A DNA stretch of 64,000 nt from Empedobacter falsenii (GTDB lineage: Bacteria > Bacteroidota > Bacteroidia > Flavobacteriales > Weeksellaceae), in the NCBI RefSeq assembly GCF_019308355.1, contig NZ_JAAGKM010000003.1, positions 62,001 through 126,000 on the forward strand, in the 5' to 3' direction. Shown here in pieces: positions 27,706 to 36,401 of the stretch. Below the pieces are notes generated by a model, which did no database searches, had not been told where the DNA came from, and was given only the letters and a program-made list of their open reading frames with translations. Positions within the stretch are counted from its first letter, which is position 1. Each line of letters begins with the position of its first letter. The translations under genes and the position numbers were made by a program.

Positions 27706-28965
27706 TTATTCATTTTTTTCTAGTTTGTGTAAGTATTGATTGAAAATGTAAGCCGAATAAAATCCCATTGATATAAATGTAATGGCTAACGCAATCGCCG
27801 CACCTAAATTCCCTAAAGATTGTGTTAAGACAAAACCTAAAACGACCATTATTATAATAGAAAAAAGGGCCACTCGGAAATTCTTATTGGCCAAACCAAC
27901 AGCTGACAATAAATTACCATACAAATTTCTGAAGCACATATTAAACGCAACTGCAGTTAAAATAACGAAAAAAATCCAACCATTTTCATTGTATTCTGCC
28001 CCAAAAACAAAAGGTAAAATCCAATCTTTTATAACAAAACCTATTATCAAAATCAGTATACTAATTGGAACAAATAGTTTATAATAATTTCGGATATAAA
28101 ACTTTAAATAATCAATATTTCTTGAATTTGATACTATTTTCGGATAATCTGTTTGCATGAAAATCAAGGGAATAAACATCAAATTCATCGGTAAAATAAT
28201 GGCAACTTTATAGTTTGCAACAGCCTTTTCATTTAATAATAATCCAATCAAAACAATATCAATCATGAAAAGCAATTCTGATAAAAAATAGGTCAATGAT
28301 GAGTTGATCGAATATTTCCAAAATTCTTTTTTATTGAAATCATTTAGTCTAAAAGAAATGGAAGAAAGTATTTCTCTTTTATAAAATAAAATAGCCATCC
28401 AAGGTGTAATAGATAAACCAAATAAATAGCCATAAATTCCAAAATAATAAGTCAATGTAAGAGCCAACAACAATCCAACAAGATTAATCAATATTGAAAT
28501 TCGAGCAAATTTATCATTCGAATTTTGAATGCGATAATAATTTAGCACAAAGGTGTACAAATAGTAACCTAACATTCGAATACTAAAAAAAAATACCACA
28601 ATCCAAATATTAAAATATTTAAATTCGTAAAAGCAACCCGTTATAAAAAATGCAACAATTAATAAAAAATGTCTTTTTAAACCTTGTTTGAAGATATAAT
28701 TTGAAAGCTGAGTTTTATTTTTTTCATCTTTTTCTAATGCTCCATAACGTAGTAAACCTTGTACAGCCCCAAAACCATTTAAGGTTATAAAAACGCCAAA
28801 AAGAGAAGCGATAATTGTAATTAAGCCATAATCTTCTGACGAAATCATTCGAACAACAAAAATGGTATTTAGCAAGCCAACCACTTTCTCAATTAAAATG
28901 GATAGAAATACAAAAAAACCTTTGTTTTGAAAAAAATCTTTTAGGAATAATACTAGATTACGCAT
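27706..28965 (-). CDS. Oligosaccharide flippase (Wzx-like)
   Basis: A 419-residue MOP-superfamily transporter with about twelve membrane segments. It starts with KGFFVFLSILIEKVVGLLNTIF, followed by RMISSEDYGLITIIASLFG, the usual start of Wzx-type flippases. It should move lipid-linked oligosaccharide units across the inner membrane. It is the last gene of a four-gene minus-strand operon; its start codon overlaps the stop of the asparagine-synthase-like gene (TAATG). A second flippase gene begins the same operon. The 195 bases downstream before the plus-strand GT-C gene end hold no convincing gene. Confidence 0.88.
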   Translation of the reverse strand: MRNLVLFLKDFFQNKGFFVFLSILIEKVVGLLNTIFVVRMISSEDYGLITIIASLFGVFITLNGFGAVQGLLRYGALEKDEKNKTQLSNYIFKQGLKRHFLLIVAFFITGCFYEFKYFNIWIVVFFFSIRMLGYYLYTFVLNYYRIQNSNDKFARISILINLVGLLLALTLTYYFGIYGYLFGLSITPWMAILFYKREILSSISFRLNDFNKKEFWKYSINSSLTYFLSELLFMIDIVLIGLLLNEKAVANYKVAIILPMNLMFIPLIFMQTDYPKIVSNSRNIDYLKFYIRNYYKLFVPISILILIIGFVIKDWILPFVFGAEYNENGWIFFVILTAVAFNMCFRNLYGNLLSAVGLANKNFRVALFSIIIMVVLGFVLTQSLGNLGAAIALAITFISMGFYSAYIFNQYLHKLEKNE

Positions 28966-30590
28966 TAAAAATAATGTTTTATGATAGATAAAACGGTTAA
29001 AACAGTTGATTTCTCATTAAAATCGCCCGTCTTATAAAGTGAAATAAGATCATTTTTTAACATTTCTGATGTTACCAACGAAATAGTATTTTCAAAATAA
29101 TCGTCCATCCTTTGTTGGTATTTCTTTTCTTGCTTATAATAATAATCATAAGCTGTCATCTTTCCAAAATTTTGCTTTTTGAAAATTCGATTTACCAATA
29201 AATTAAATGAACGTTTTACAATTTTATCTCCTAAAACAGTATTCCTTTTCGATGTTGGTTTCAAAAGTGTTCTTTCCCAAATATATTTCGTTGCATCTGG
29301 ATGAAATTGATTGATCCACTCTATATATAACTCCTGATTATATTTCCATTCTTCAGGCAAACTATGCACAAATTTTATAAAATCTGAATTCATAAAAGGC
29401 GAAGTCTGATACGAAAATTCTTCCGCCATATAAGAACCTAAAACCGCTCTATTATATCCAACATTTCGAGTTAAAAAATGTTCTTCATTATCATATTGAG
29501 AAATAATTTGATTGAATTCATTTTCTATTTGATGAAACAATCGATTATTAACCACGATTTTTTCTTTTGTTGGAGGAGTTTTCATTCTTTTTCTATTAAA
29601 CATTCCCAAAACACCATCACCTAATTGTCCACTGTGAATTAATCCAAATCGATTTCGATTAATCGATTTATAAGCAAAGTTTGTATGTAAAGCTCCAGAA
29701 TAAACAATAAACCCATTAGAAATATTGAATATTTCGTCTATTTCGGTAATATAATCTCCACCATTTAATTCTACAAAATGAAAAGGAATATTATAATCTT
29801 TTGCGATTTGTCTTGCAATAATTTCGTCCCAATATCCTTTCTGAGAAAAACAAAATGCTTCGTCAATTGTATACTTATTTTTTAAAGCTACCAATAACGT
29901 CATTCTCGAATCTAGGCCTCCACTTAATAAAGCAAAACTTTCTTTCTTCAGATCCTTATCTTTTTCAAATTCCAAACAAACCGCTTGATTAAATAATCGG
30001 TCAATTTCTTCTAATGCTTCCTTTTTTGAGCCTCTGAACTTTGAGTAAAATGAATAATAAGATGAAATATCTGATGCTAAATTATTTAAATCAATCGTTA
30101 AAATCTGTGCTTCATTCAATTTTTTCACCTCCTTTACCGGCGTATAATCTTCTAATGTATTTCCGCAAACCAATAAAGAATACATCGAAAATTCATCCAA
30201 AGAATATGTCAATTGAGTCCTTTTAAGTTTATCAACTAAACGTATTAAACTTGTGTCAATGACTATATTTTCTTGATGTTTATAATAGAATAATTTTCGT
30301 GTTCCTGTAAAGTTCGTGAATGTATATAGTTTATTAATATTTTTATCATAAATAAACCCTACAATTTCACCTTCTAATTCTTTGACAAAATCATTTCCAA
30401 ATGAATTGTAAAGTGAATGAAATGAAAACGAATTATTCTTAGAATCAAATTGTTTCGAATTTAAAATAACACCTTCTATAACAATTAATACGTTTTGATA
30501 ATCAACAATATAATTATCAAAATCATCGGCTTTTACAAAAATATTATAATCTACTTTTGATTCATTTATATGAAATTGAAATCCTTTCAT
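28965..30590 (-). CDS. Asparagine-synthase-like protein
   Basis: A 541-residue protein related to AsnB. The C-terminal PP-loop domain has ALLSGGLDSRMTLLVAL (ATP-binding SGGxDS), then SQKGYWDEIIARQIAKDY and GQLGDGVLG. The N-terminal region resembles the class II glutaminase fold (FTNFTGTRKLFYY), but the protein begins MKGFQFHIN and lacks the Cys2 nucleophile of real glutaminases. It may therefore use free ammonia or make another amide or acyl-adenylate linkage. Such proteins occur in polysaccharide loci. It overlaps its upstream GT4 gene by four bases and the downstream flippase by one. Confidence 0.85.
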   Translation of the reverse strand: MKGFQFHINESKVDYNIFVKADDFDNYIVDYQNVLIVIEGVILNSKQFDSKNNSFSFHSLYNSFGNDFVKELEGEIVGFIYDKNINKLYTFTNFTGTRKLFYYKHQENIVIDTSLIRLVDKLKRTQLTYSLDEFSMYSLLVCGNTLEDYTPVKEVKKLNEAQILTIDLNNLASDISSYYSFYSKFRGSKKEALEEIDRLFNQAVCLEFEKDKDLKKESFALLSGGLDSRMTLLVALKNKYTIDEAFCFSQKGYWDEIIARQIAKDYNIPFHFVELNGGDYITEIDEIFNISNGFIVYSGALHTNFAYKSINRNRFGLIHSGQLGDGVLGMFNRKRMKTPPTKEKIVVNNRLFHQIENEFNQIISQYDNEEHFLTRNVGYNRAVLGSYMAEEFSYQTSPFMNSDFIKFVHSLPEEWKYNQELYIEWINQFHPDATKYIWERTLLKPTSKRNTVLGDKIVKRSFNLLVNRIFKKQNFGKMTAYDYYYKQEKKYQQRMDDYFENTISLVTSEMLKNDLISLYKTGDFNEKSTVLTVLSIIKHYF

Positions 30591-31723
30591 TGTAAAACTT
30601 TTACATAAACTTCATCAAATTGTTGAGCAATTTCTTCCTTAGAAAAATTATTCAAAACATAATTATTTAATTCCTTTGGCGTTGCAAATTCATAACCTTC
30701 TATCACCTCAACCATTGCTTTATAAAGTGCTGATTCATCATTTTTATTCACAATAAATCCAAAATTATTTGGCATAAATTCTTTAATTCCACCAACATCA
30801 CTTGCGATAACAGGAATTCCCGAAGCAAAAGCTTCTATTTGTACACAAGGTTGATTTTCATAATTACTAAAAAGTACAAAACAATTCACATTTTTCATCT
30901 TTTGATTCACTTCAAAATGTTGTAATCGCCCAAAAGATTTTACAAAAGCAGACAAATTATTTTCTTCAACAAAATTATTAATCAAAGTTAAATCTCCATT
31001 TCCTCCAATCTGAAATTCAAAATTATAGCCATTATCAACTAACTTTTTAACAACATTCAACATTCCTAAAATATTTTTATGTTCATTTTCTAAATGCGAA
31101 AGATGTAAAAAAGTTATTCTTTTTATTTTACAATCTTCTTTTACCGAAAACAATTCTACATCCACAACATTTGGAATAATTTTTACAATTGTTATAGGAT
31201 AAATTTTAAGTATTTTCTGTGCTAAATCATTTGAAACAGGCGTTAAAACATCTACCTTTCTAAGTATTTTTTTAATTAAAAACTTCTTGTAAAATGGAAA
31301 TGAAATAAAACGTTCTGGAGAAAATCCTGTCCAATGCTCTGTTAAAACTATTGGTTTTTTGTATTTATTTTTCAAAAATAAAGCAACTAAACCTGCCGGA
31401 TAAACAACATTGAGATGAATTATATCAAAATTATTAATCAAAGAAACTCCTTTCAGAAAAGCTATAAATTGTTTGATTAAATTAAACGGGCGAAAAAAAG
31501 ATGGTTTAAAATAAACAATTATTTCTCTTACATTTTGGTTGATAGAATCATCTATTTCAAAATTAGATTTTAAATTTTCATCTTTTACTGCATGAACAAG
31601 CGTCACATTATTTAAAGTAGAGATAGAACGTAAATGGCGCTGAATAAAATCTCCATTATCTAAAAAAATTCTACTCGGATACCAAGATGCTAAAGCTAAA
31701 ATATTTTTTCTCGAATTATTCAC
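30587..31723 (-). CDS. Glycosyltransferase family 4
   Basis: A 378-residue GT-B enzyme. The N-terminal acceptor domain has LASWYPSRIFLDNGDFIQRH, typical of the family, and FDIIHLNVVYPAGLVALFL. The C-terminal donor domain has KNILGMLNVVKKL, QIGGNGDLTLI and the nucleotide-sugar motif PCVQIEAFASGIPVIASDVGGIKEF, which holds the conserved Glu of the EX7E motif. It should add a sugar to a lipid-linked glycan on the cytoplasmic side. Overlaps with both neighbours (8 and 4 bases) show tight cotranscription. Confidence 0.9.
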   Translation of the reverse strand: MNNSRKNILALASWYPSRIFLDNGDFIQRHLRSISTLNNVTLVHAVKDENLKSNFEIDDSINQNVREIIVYFKPSFFRPFNLIKQFIAFLKGVSLINNFDIIHLNVVYPAGLVALFLKNKYKKPIVLTEHWTGFSPERFISFPFYKKFLIKKILRKVDVLTPVSNDLAQKILKIYPITIVKIIPNVVDVELFSVKEDCKIKRITFLHLSHLENEHKNILGMLNVVKKLVDNGYNFEFQIGGNGDLTLINNFVEENNLSAFVKSFGRLQHFEVNQKMKNVNCFVLFSNYENQPCVQIEAFASGIPVIASDVGGIKEFMPNNFGFIVNKNDESALYKAMVEVIEGYEFATPKELNNYVLNNFSKEEIAQQFDEVYVKVLQ

Positions 31724-32975
31724 CTAACTTTTTATAACGTTTCAGTTCTTTCATTACAAAGTAAAGTTGAACCAAATAGCCCATTCCTGCAAAGAAAGAA
31801 TATAGAGATAACGTCAAAAGTATGTTTTTATTTAGTCCGCCAATCACACAAGTAATCAATGTGACGAAAACCAAATAAATATTGAAGTATAGTGCGTAAT
31901 GATTTTTCTTGATAACCACGACTATTTGCTGAATAGGATTCATTGCAGAACGACACAAAATCCAAAATGAAAGTATCCACGTCATAATATGCAGGCCTCG
32001 CCATTCTGGTCCAAGCATCCACTCGAGAATAAAAATTCCGATACAATTCATCAACAAAAGAAAAACAGCAATTGCTCCAACGTTGTACAGTACCACTTTT
32101 TTCGATAAATCATATAATTGATGCGAACGATGATCAATCATTGCAGCAGATTTCTGAAAGAAAACTTTCGACATCGAATTGGAAAGTAATGTCAAAGGAA
32201 CAACCAAAATTTTAGCTGAATTTCCCACAAAAGCTACATCTTCTTTCATAAAATAAATCGCAATCATAATTGGTAACAAATTGTTCGCAATTGCATTCAA
32301 CGATTCTGAGGGTAATGTATATTTTAGGATTTCTTTGTTCTTAGAAATTGTTCGTTTAGCCAACCCAAAATCAATCGAAGAAAATCGTCCTTTTGTAATT
32401 GAAAAATAGTATGCACAAGACAAAATAGTTCCGAAAATTGTTCCATAAATCAATCCTGTTTCTTTGTAGCCTATCCAATAAAAAATGAACTGGAAAAAGA
32501 CCGAAAACAGTGCATTAATCACAAATCCAGTTGAAATACTTTTGAATAATTTATACTTCGTAAACAATGTATTTTGAACATTATTCCAAGCTGTAAATAA
32601 TCCTGCAACACAACTTAAGAAAACAATAAATAAGGAGGTTTTGAATGTGAAAATTTTTTCTAAAATAGCATAACCCAAAAAGAATAAAATCGTTACAATA
32701 CTACTCACTAATAATAGGGTTGTAAACAAATTTCGAATCGCTTTTGATGATTTCGAAATCACGAAAATATTCTCTAAACGAAACGTTGTCAAAATAGAAA
32801 GAATGGCCACAAAACTTAAAAAAGCATTGTAAGTTCCCGACGCTTCTGGACCATAAATTCGAGCCAAAATAATTCCGCCAATAAACATAATCACTTGCGC
32901 AATTGTGTTACCTGCCAACAAAGACAAAACACCTTTGGCATTCTTCGTTTTAAATTTTTCTAACTTCGCTTTCAA
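31716..32975 (-). CDS. Oligosaccharide flippase (Wzx-like), second copy
   Basis: A 419-residue MOP-superfamily transporter with about twelve membrane segments. LLAGNTIAQVIMFIGGIILARIYGPEASGTYNAFLS is the family's N-terminal signature, quoted in parts. The only workable start is a TTG at 32975; the frame is closed by TGA shortly upstream. It is the first gene of the four-gene minus-strand operon and has the same length as the last gene, though the sequences differ clearly. Its start region is shared with the divergent HAD phosphatase gene. Confidence 0.86.
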   Translation of the reverse strand: MKAKLEKFKTKNAKGVLSLLAGNTIAQVIMFIGGIILARIYGPEASGTYNAFLSFVAILSILTTFRLENIFVISKSSKAIRNLFTTLLLVSSIVTILFFLGYAILEKIFTFKTSLFIVFLSCVAGLFTAWNNVQNTLFTKYKLFKSISTGFVINALFSVFFQFIFYWIGYKETGLIYGTIFGTILSCAYYFSITKGRFSSIDFGLAKRTISKNKEILKYTLPSESLNAIANNLLPIMIAIYFMKEDVAFVGNSAKILVVPLTLLSNSMSKVFFQKSAAMIDHRSHQLYDLSKKVVLYNVGAIAVFLLLMNCIGIFILEWMLGPEWRGLHIMTWILSFWILCRSAMNPIQQIVVVIKKNHYALYFNIYLVFVTLITCVIGGLNKNILLTLSLYSFFAGMGYLVQLYFVMKELKRYKKLGE

Positions 32976-33013
32976 TTGATATTTTCTTCATCAGCAAATC
33001 TACATAAAATCCT

Positions 33014-33021
33014 TAGCTTTG
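33014..33021 (+). promoter_or_regulatory. Promoter -7 element, leaderless arrangement
   Basis: TAGCTTTG matches TAnnTTTG and ends only 5 bases before the ATG at 33027, so the transcript would start at or next to the start codon. Confidence 0.6.
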
Positions 33022-33026
33022 CATTT

Positions 33027-33722
33027 ATGAACACAATAAAACACGTTTTTTTCGATCTTGATAACACACTTTGGGATTTCAGAAAAAATGCAAAACTCGC
33101 GCTAGATGAGCTTTACAAAAAGTATGATGTAGAAAATAGATATGGTTTTACATTCGAGGAATTTCATCCATTTTATCACGATAGCAACGAAGGTCTTTGG
33201 GCTTTGATTCGTGACAAAAAAATTACAAAAGAAGAATTACGTGCTCGTCGTTTCAAAGAAGCTTTTGATAATCTTGGGATTGATAATGATGCTCTAGCAA
33301 AGATTTTTGAAGAAGAATACATGGAAACGATTACCAATTACAATGAAGTGGTGGATGGAGCAATGGAATTGTTGGATTATTTGAAACCAAAATATCAATT
33401 ACACATTATCACAAATGGATTTATCGAAGTTTCGAAACGTAAAATTGAAACATCAGAATTAAATGGTTATTTTGATACGGTAACTTATGCAGACGAAATC
33501 AAAATCTTGAAACCTGATCCTCGTATTTTTTCTTTGGCAATGGAAAAATCTGGTGCTAAAAAAGATGAATCAATTTACATTGGTGACGATTGGATTGCGG
33601 ACGCTGTTGGCGCAAAAGCTTTCGGAATGTCGGCGATTTTCTTTGATCGATTAGATGATAATTTTTCGATGGATGATGTTCCAACGATTACACATTTAGA
33701 TGAAGTAAGAAATTATTTATAA
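33027..33722 (+). CDS. HAD-superfamily phosphatase, YjjG type
   Basis: A 231-residue HAD hydrolase of the YjjG/pyrimidine 5'-nucleotidase-like group. Motif I is FFDLDNTLWDF with the nucleophile Asp, motif II is IITNGF, and motif III/IV is LKPDPRIFSLAM followed by YIGDDWIADAVGAKAFG. I choose the ATG at 33027 because the upstream TTG at 32976 would add residues unlike the family. The likely role is dephosphorylation of nucleotides or sugar phosphates. It is followed by a terminator. Confidence 0.9.
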   Translation: MNTIKHVFFDLDNTLWDFRKNAKLALDELYKKYDVENRYGFTFEEFHPFYHDSNEGLWALIRDKKITKEELRARRFKEAFDNLGIDNDALAKIFEEEYMETITNYNEVVDGAMELLDYLKPKYQLHIITNGFIEVSKRKIETSELNGYFDTVTYADEIKILKPDPRIFSLAMEKSGAKKDESIYIGDDWIADAVGAKAFGMSAIFFDRLDDNFSMDDVPTITHLDEVRNYL

Positions 33723-33726
33723 ACTT

Positions 33727-33754
33727 AAGGTTCAGAAATTCTGAACCTTTTTTT
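33727..33754 (+). terminator. Terminator of the HAD phosphatase gene
   Basis: AAGGTTCAG, 5-base loop, CTGAACCTT, then seven T. Confidence 0.9.
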
Positions 33755-33770
33755 ATGTCCGAAAAAAATC

Positions 33771-33778
33771 TATTTTTG
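33771..33778 (+). promoter_or_regulatory. Promoter -7 element of the LURP-one-like gene
   Basis: TATTTTTG fits TAnnTTTG, 20 bases before the ATG. TTTT lies at the -33 position (about 33748). Confidence 0.55.
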
Positions 33779-33798
33779 ATAAAAATTACTCAACACTT

Positions 33799-34395
33799 AT
33801 GAATTTAAGCAACCTAAAATTTCCGCTTGATATAAAGTTTCATATTGCAACTTTTTCGAATGATTTTTCTGTAACAGACGCTAATAATCAACCTGTATTT
33901 TATGTACGCGAAAAAATTCTTTCGTGGCGAGATGTGATTAAAATCTACCGTGATTCATCGAAAAAAGAAGAACTTTTTCAACTTCGTTCGAATAAAATCA
34001 TCGACTTTCAACAAACTTTTACCATTACAGATGCGAACGGAAATGTTATTGGTAAAGCAAAGCGAAAAACTTTCAAATCCTTTTGGAAAGCGACTTTTCA
34101 TATTTACGACGCAAATGATAATCATTTATTTACAATCAACGAACGTAGTGGTTTTACACGCATGATGGACGGAATGGTTGGTGAAATTCCCGTTGTAGGA
34201 TTTTTCTCCGGTTATATTTTCAATCCAAAATATGTTTTAACTGATTTACAAGGAAGAGAAATGATGGAAGTATCAAAAGAACCTTCATTCTTTGGACGAA
34301 AATTTAAACTAAATCAATATCAATCATCCGAAAATGATACACTTTTTGTTTTGAGTTTTATGATGATGCTCATAAGCGATAGAGATCGAGGATAA
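33799..34395 (+). CDS. LURP-one-related / tubby-like protein
   Basis: A 198-residue protein with no signal peptide. The repeating beta-strand pattern suggests the LURP-one-related (Tubby/scramblase-like) fold: DFSVTDANNQPVFYVREKI, FTITDANGNVIGKAKRK and FHIYDANDNHLFTINER are three similar beta hairpins, each with a DAN turn. These proteins bind lipid or act at membranes in other organisms, but the bacterial role is not established. It has its own promoter and lies upstream of tRNA-Arg. Confidence 0.78.
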   Translation: MNLSNLKFPLDIKFHIATFSNDFSVTDANNQPVFYVREKILSWRDVIKIYRDSSKKEELFQLRSNKIIDFQQTFTITDANGNVIGKAKRKTFKSFWKATFHIYDANDNHLFTINERSGFTRMMDGMVGEIPVVGFFSGYIFNPKYVLTDLQGREMMEVSKEPSFFGRKFKLNQYQSSENDTLFVLSFMMMLISDRDRG

Positions 34396-34412
34396 TTTTA
34401 TTTAAAAAAATA

Positions 34413-34443
34413 TTTGCAGATTCAAAAATAGTCTTTATATTTG
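34413..34443 (+). promoter_or_regulatory. Promoter of tRNA-Arg
   Basis: TTTG (34413-34416), exactly 19 bases, then TATATTTG (34436-34443). This is a perfect match to the Bacteroidota consensus TTTG-N19-TAnnTTTG, 37 bases before the tRNA. Confidence 0.88.
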
Positions 34444-34480
34444 CAGTCCAAAATAAGAACAATAGTTTCTTATCCGGAAT

Positions 34481-34554
34481 GGCCGAGTGGCGCAACTGAA
34501 TAGCGCACTTGATTACGGCTCAAGAGGTTACAGGTTTGAATCCTGTCTCGGTCA
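34481..34554 (+). tRNA. tRNA-Arg (anticodon ACG)
   Basis: A 74-base cloverleaf. The acceptor GGCCGAG pairs with CTCGGTC (one G-U), the D stem is GCGC/GCGC, and the anticodon stem is CTTGA/TCAAG around loop TTACGGC, giving ACG at positions 34-36. The variable loop is AGGTT, and the T arm is ACAGG-TTTGAAT-CCTGT. The discriminator base is A. The 3' CCA is not encoded. Confidence 0.93.
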
Positions 34555-34562
34555 CAAAAGCA

Positions 34563-34594
34563 AAAGCTCATCAAAATTTGATGAGCTTTTTATT
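34563..34594. terminator. Bidirectional terminator after tRNA-Arg
   Basis: AAAGCTCATCAAA and TTTGATGAGCTTT form a long stem followed by T-rich DNA. It directly adjoins the stop codon of the minus-strand membrane protein gene and can serve both strands. Confidence 0.85.
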
Positions 34595-35038
34595 TTAATA
34601 CACTTCTGTTTCTTGCGGAATTTCTTCTACTTTTTGAGATTTTTTTGTCATAAAAAATATACAATTCCCAAACCACGTAAACCAAAAAATATAAAATCCG
34701 AAATGGAACGTCTTTTTCAATAAACGATGTGAGGTTTCAGTAAAATCGTAATAGCAATAAATTAATCCAATAATTCCCATAAAAAGGAAAATGAGAGGCA
34801 ATAACAAACGTTTAAAACGTTTCGTTGTTTTCTCATTCCAAATGGATAATACAATAAAAATAACAGCTTGTATAGCGAATAATAACAAGGCTGTTTTCCA
34901 CCACGATTTCAGGATCGTATATTCGTTGTAAATAATTGTGATTCCTATTTTACCGATGAATGACATTTTCGAAATCATTATTCCAGAAAGTAAAGAGGAA
35001 AATGCCAATATGAGAAGATGTATAATTTTGTTTTTCAT
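34595..35038 (-). CDS. Small integral membrane protein, unknown function
   Basis: I take the ATG at 35038 (147 residues), because it follows the stop of the upstream gene by one base; a start at 35068 would overlap that gene. Four membrane segments are seen: IIHLLILAFSSLLSGIMI, TALLLFAIQAVIFIVLSIW, LLLPLIFLFMGIIGLIYCYY and a last one near FGFYIFWFTWFG. No family is recognised. It pairs with the 74-residue membrane protein gene upstream. Confidence 0.65.
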   Translation of the reverse strand: MKNKIIHLLILAFSSLLSGIMISKMSFIGKIGITIIYNEYTILKSWWKTALLLFAIQAVIFIVLSIWNEKTTKRFKRLLLPLIFLFMGIIGLIYCYYDFTETSHRLLKKTFHFGFYIFWFTWFGNCIFFMTKKSQKVEEIPQETEVY

Positions 35039-35039
35039 T

Positions 35040-35264
35040 TTAATTAAAATATAAGAAAGCAACACCAAATATTAATCCAATTAGAATTAACAAACCTACT
35101 ACTGCATTATAAAATTTATGCCAACCTGATTCATTTTGAGAAAATTCCTCAAAATTTAACTTTGGATTAAATAGTTTTAAAATAATATATCGAACTCGTA
35201 TTCCAAAAATTTCTATTATAAGTTCACTAATCGCAATAAAAATTATTTCAAGAATAATCTGCAT
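35040..35264 (-). CDS. Small membrane protein, unknown function
   Basis: A 74-residue protein with two hydrophobic segments, one at the N-terminus (IILEIIFIAISELIIEIFG) and one at the C-terminus (AVVGLLILIGLIFGVAFLY), joined by a polar loop. No family is recognised. Its stop is one base from the start of the downstream membrane protein gene, so the two are likely translated together. Confidence 0.6.
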   Translation of the reverse strand: MQIILEIIFIAISELIIEIFGIRVRYIILKLFNPKLNFEEFSQNESGWHKFYNAVVGLLILIGLIFGVAFLYFN

Positions 35265-35292
35265 ATAAATAATTTACAATCTAATATAAAAC

Positions 35293-35319
35293 AAAAAAGC
35301 CTTGCAAATGCAAGGCTTT
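35293..35319 (-). terminator. Terminator of the PfkB-family kinase gene
   Basis: AAGCCTTGCA and TGCAAGGCTT with an AA centre; on the minus strand the stem is followed by a T-run (A-run 35293-35298). Confidence 0.88.
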
Positions 35320-35342
35320 AAATATTTTGATGAATAATTCTC

Positions 35343-36263
35343 TTATAAATTAATTGAGAAATCCATTAATTTTTTGAATTCTTTCAAACGTTCAGCTAAA
35401 CCATCACGTGTTAAATCTCCTAATGATTCAGTACCGAATTTTTCACATGTTACAGATGCTAATGCAGATCCGTAAACAATTGCACGTTTCATGTTATCGA
35501 AAGAAAAATCGTTTGTTTTTGCTAAGTATCCGGAGAAACCTCCTGCAAATGTATCTCCTGCTCCTGTTGGATCGAAAACATCTTCTAATGGTAAAGCTGG
35601 TGCAAAGAAAACATGTTCTTCTTGGAATAATAAAGCTCCATGTTCACCTTTTTTGATGATAACTGTTTTTGGTCCGAATGTCATGATTTTTTTAGCAGCT
35701 TTCACTAAACTATATTCACCTGACATTTGACGCGCTTCTTCGTCATTAATAGAAATTACATCAACATCTTTGATCACATCCATCAACTCGTTCCAAGCAC
35801 AATCCATCCAAAAGTTCATTGTATCTAAAACAACCAAACCTGGACGCTTTTCTAATTGTGTCAACACTCCTTTTTGTACCAATGGATGTAAGTTTCCTAA
35901 CATCAAAACGTCTGGAGATTTGCGATCTTGAGGAACAACTGGATTGAAAGTTTCTAAAACATTCAATTCTGTTGCTAACGTATCACGTGTGTTCAAATCG
36001 TTGTGGTATTTACCTTCCCAAAAGAATGTTTTTCCTTCTTTTACGATTTCTAAACCATCTAAATTAATTCCTTTTGAAATTAATAAATCGATGTATTCTT
36101 GTGGAAAATCTCCACCAACAACTGAAACGATTGCTGTATCCACGCCCAATAAAGAAGACGCCATACCGATATATGTAGCGGCACCACCTAAGATTTTATC
36201 TGTTTTCCCAAAAGGAGATTCTAATTTATCAAAGGCAACTGTACCAACTGTTAATAAACTCAT
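35343..36263 (-). CDS. PfkB-family sugar/nucleoside kinase
   Basis: A 306-residue ribokinase-fold enzyme. N-terminal GGAATYIGMASSLLG fits the sugar-binding glycines. The C-terminal signature is FDPTGAGDTFAGGFSGYL, with the catalytic Asp in GAGD. The central SINDEEARQMSGE and VIIKKGEHGALLF also match. The substrate cannot be read; adenosine or a sugar is possible. The gene has its own -7 element with a palindrome at the -33 position and its own terminator, so it is probably a single-gene unit. Confidence 0.9.
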   Translation of the reverse strand: MSLLTVGTVAFDKLESPFGKTDKILGGAATYIGMASSLLGVDTAIVSVVGGDFPQEYIDLLISKGINLDGLEIVKEGKTFFWEGKYHNDLNTRDTLATELNVLETFNPVVPQDRKSPDVLMLGNLHPLVQKGVLTQLEKRPGLVVLDTMNFWMDCAWNELMDVIKDVDVISINDEEARQMSGEYSLVKAAKKIMTFGPKTVIIKKGEHGALLFQEEHVFFAPALPLEDVFDPTGAGDTFAGGFSGYLAKTNDFSFDNMKRAIVYGSALASVTCEKFGTESLGDLTRDGLAERLKEFKKLMDFSINL

Positions 36264-36288
36264 TTTATATTCTTGATTAAATAGTTTG

Positions 36289-36327
36289 CAAATATATTGA
36301 ATAGATTTGAATTAAGGCATAATGCCT
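36289..36327 (-). promoter_or_regulatory. Promoter of the PfkB kinase gene with overlapping palindrome
   Basis: On the minus strand TATATTTG (36296 to 36289) is a good -7 element. A perfect palindrome, AGGCAT-A-ATGCCT (36315-36327), occupies the place of the -33 element and is a candidate operator. Confidence 0.55.
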
Positions 36328-36401
36328 ATTTATTATTTTGTATCTAAACCTTATTTAACTTGTTATATATTAAACAAATACAATTAGATTCTTTCCAAAA
36401 T

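Noticed and set aside
27538-27723. A 61-residue open frame after the GT-C-like gene
   Set aside because: It overlaps the flippase gene, has no recognisable features and no promoter.
33799-34395. LURP-one-like protein as part of an anti-phage or effector system
   Set aside because: It has its own promoter and no defence-type neighbour, so there is no contextual support.
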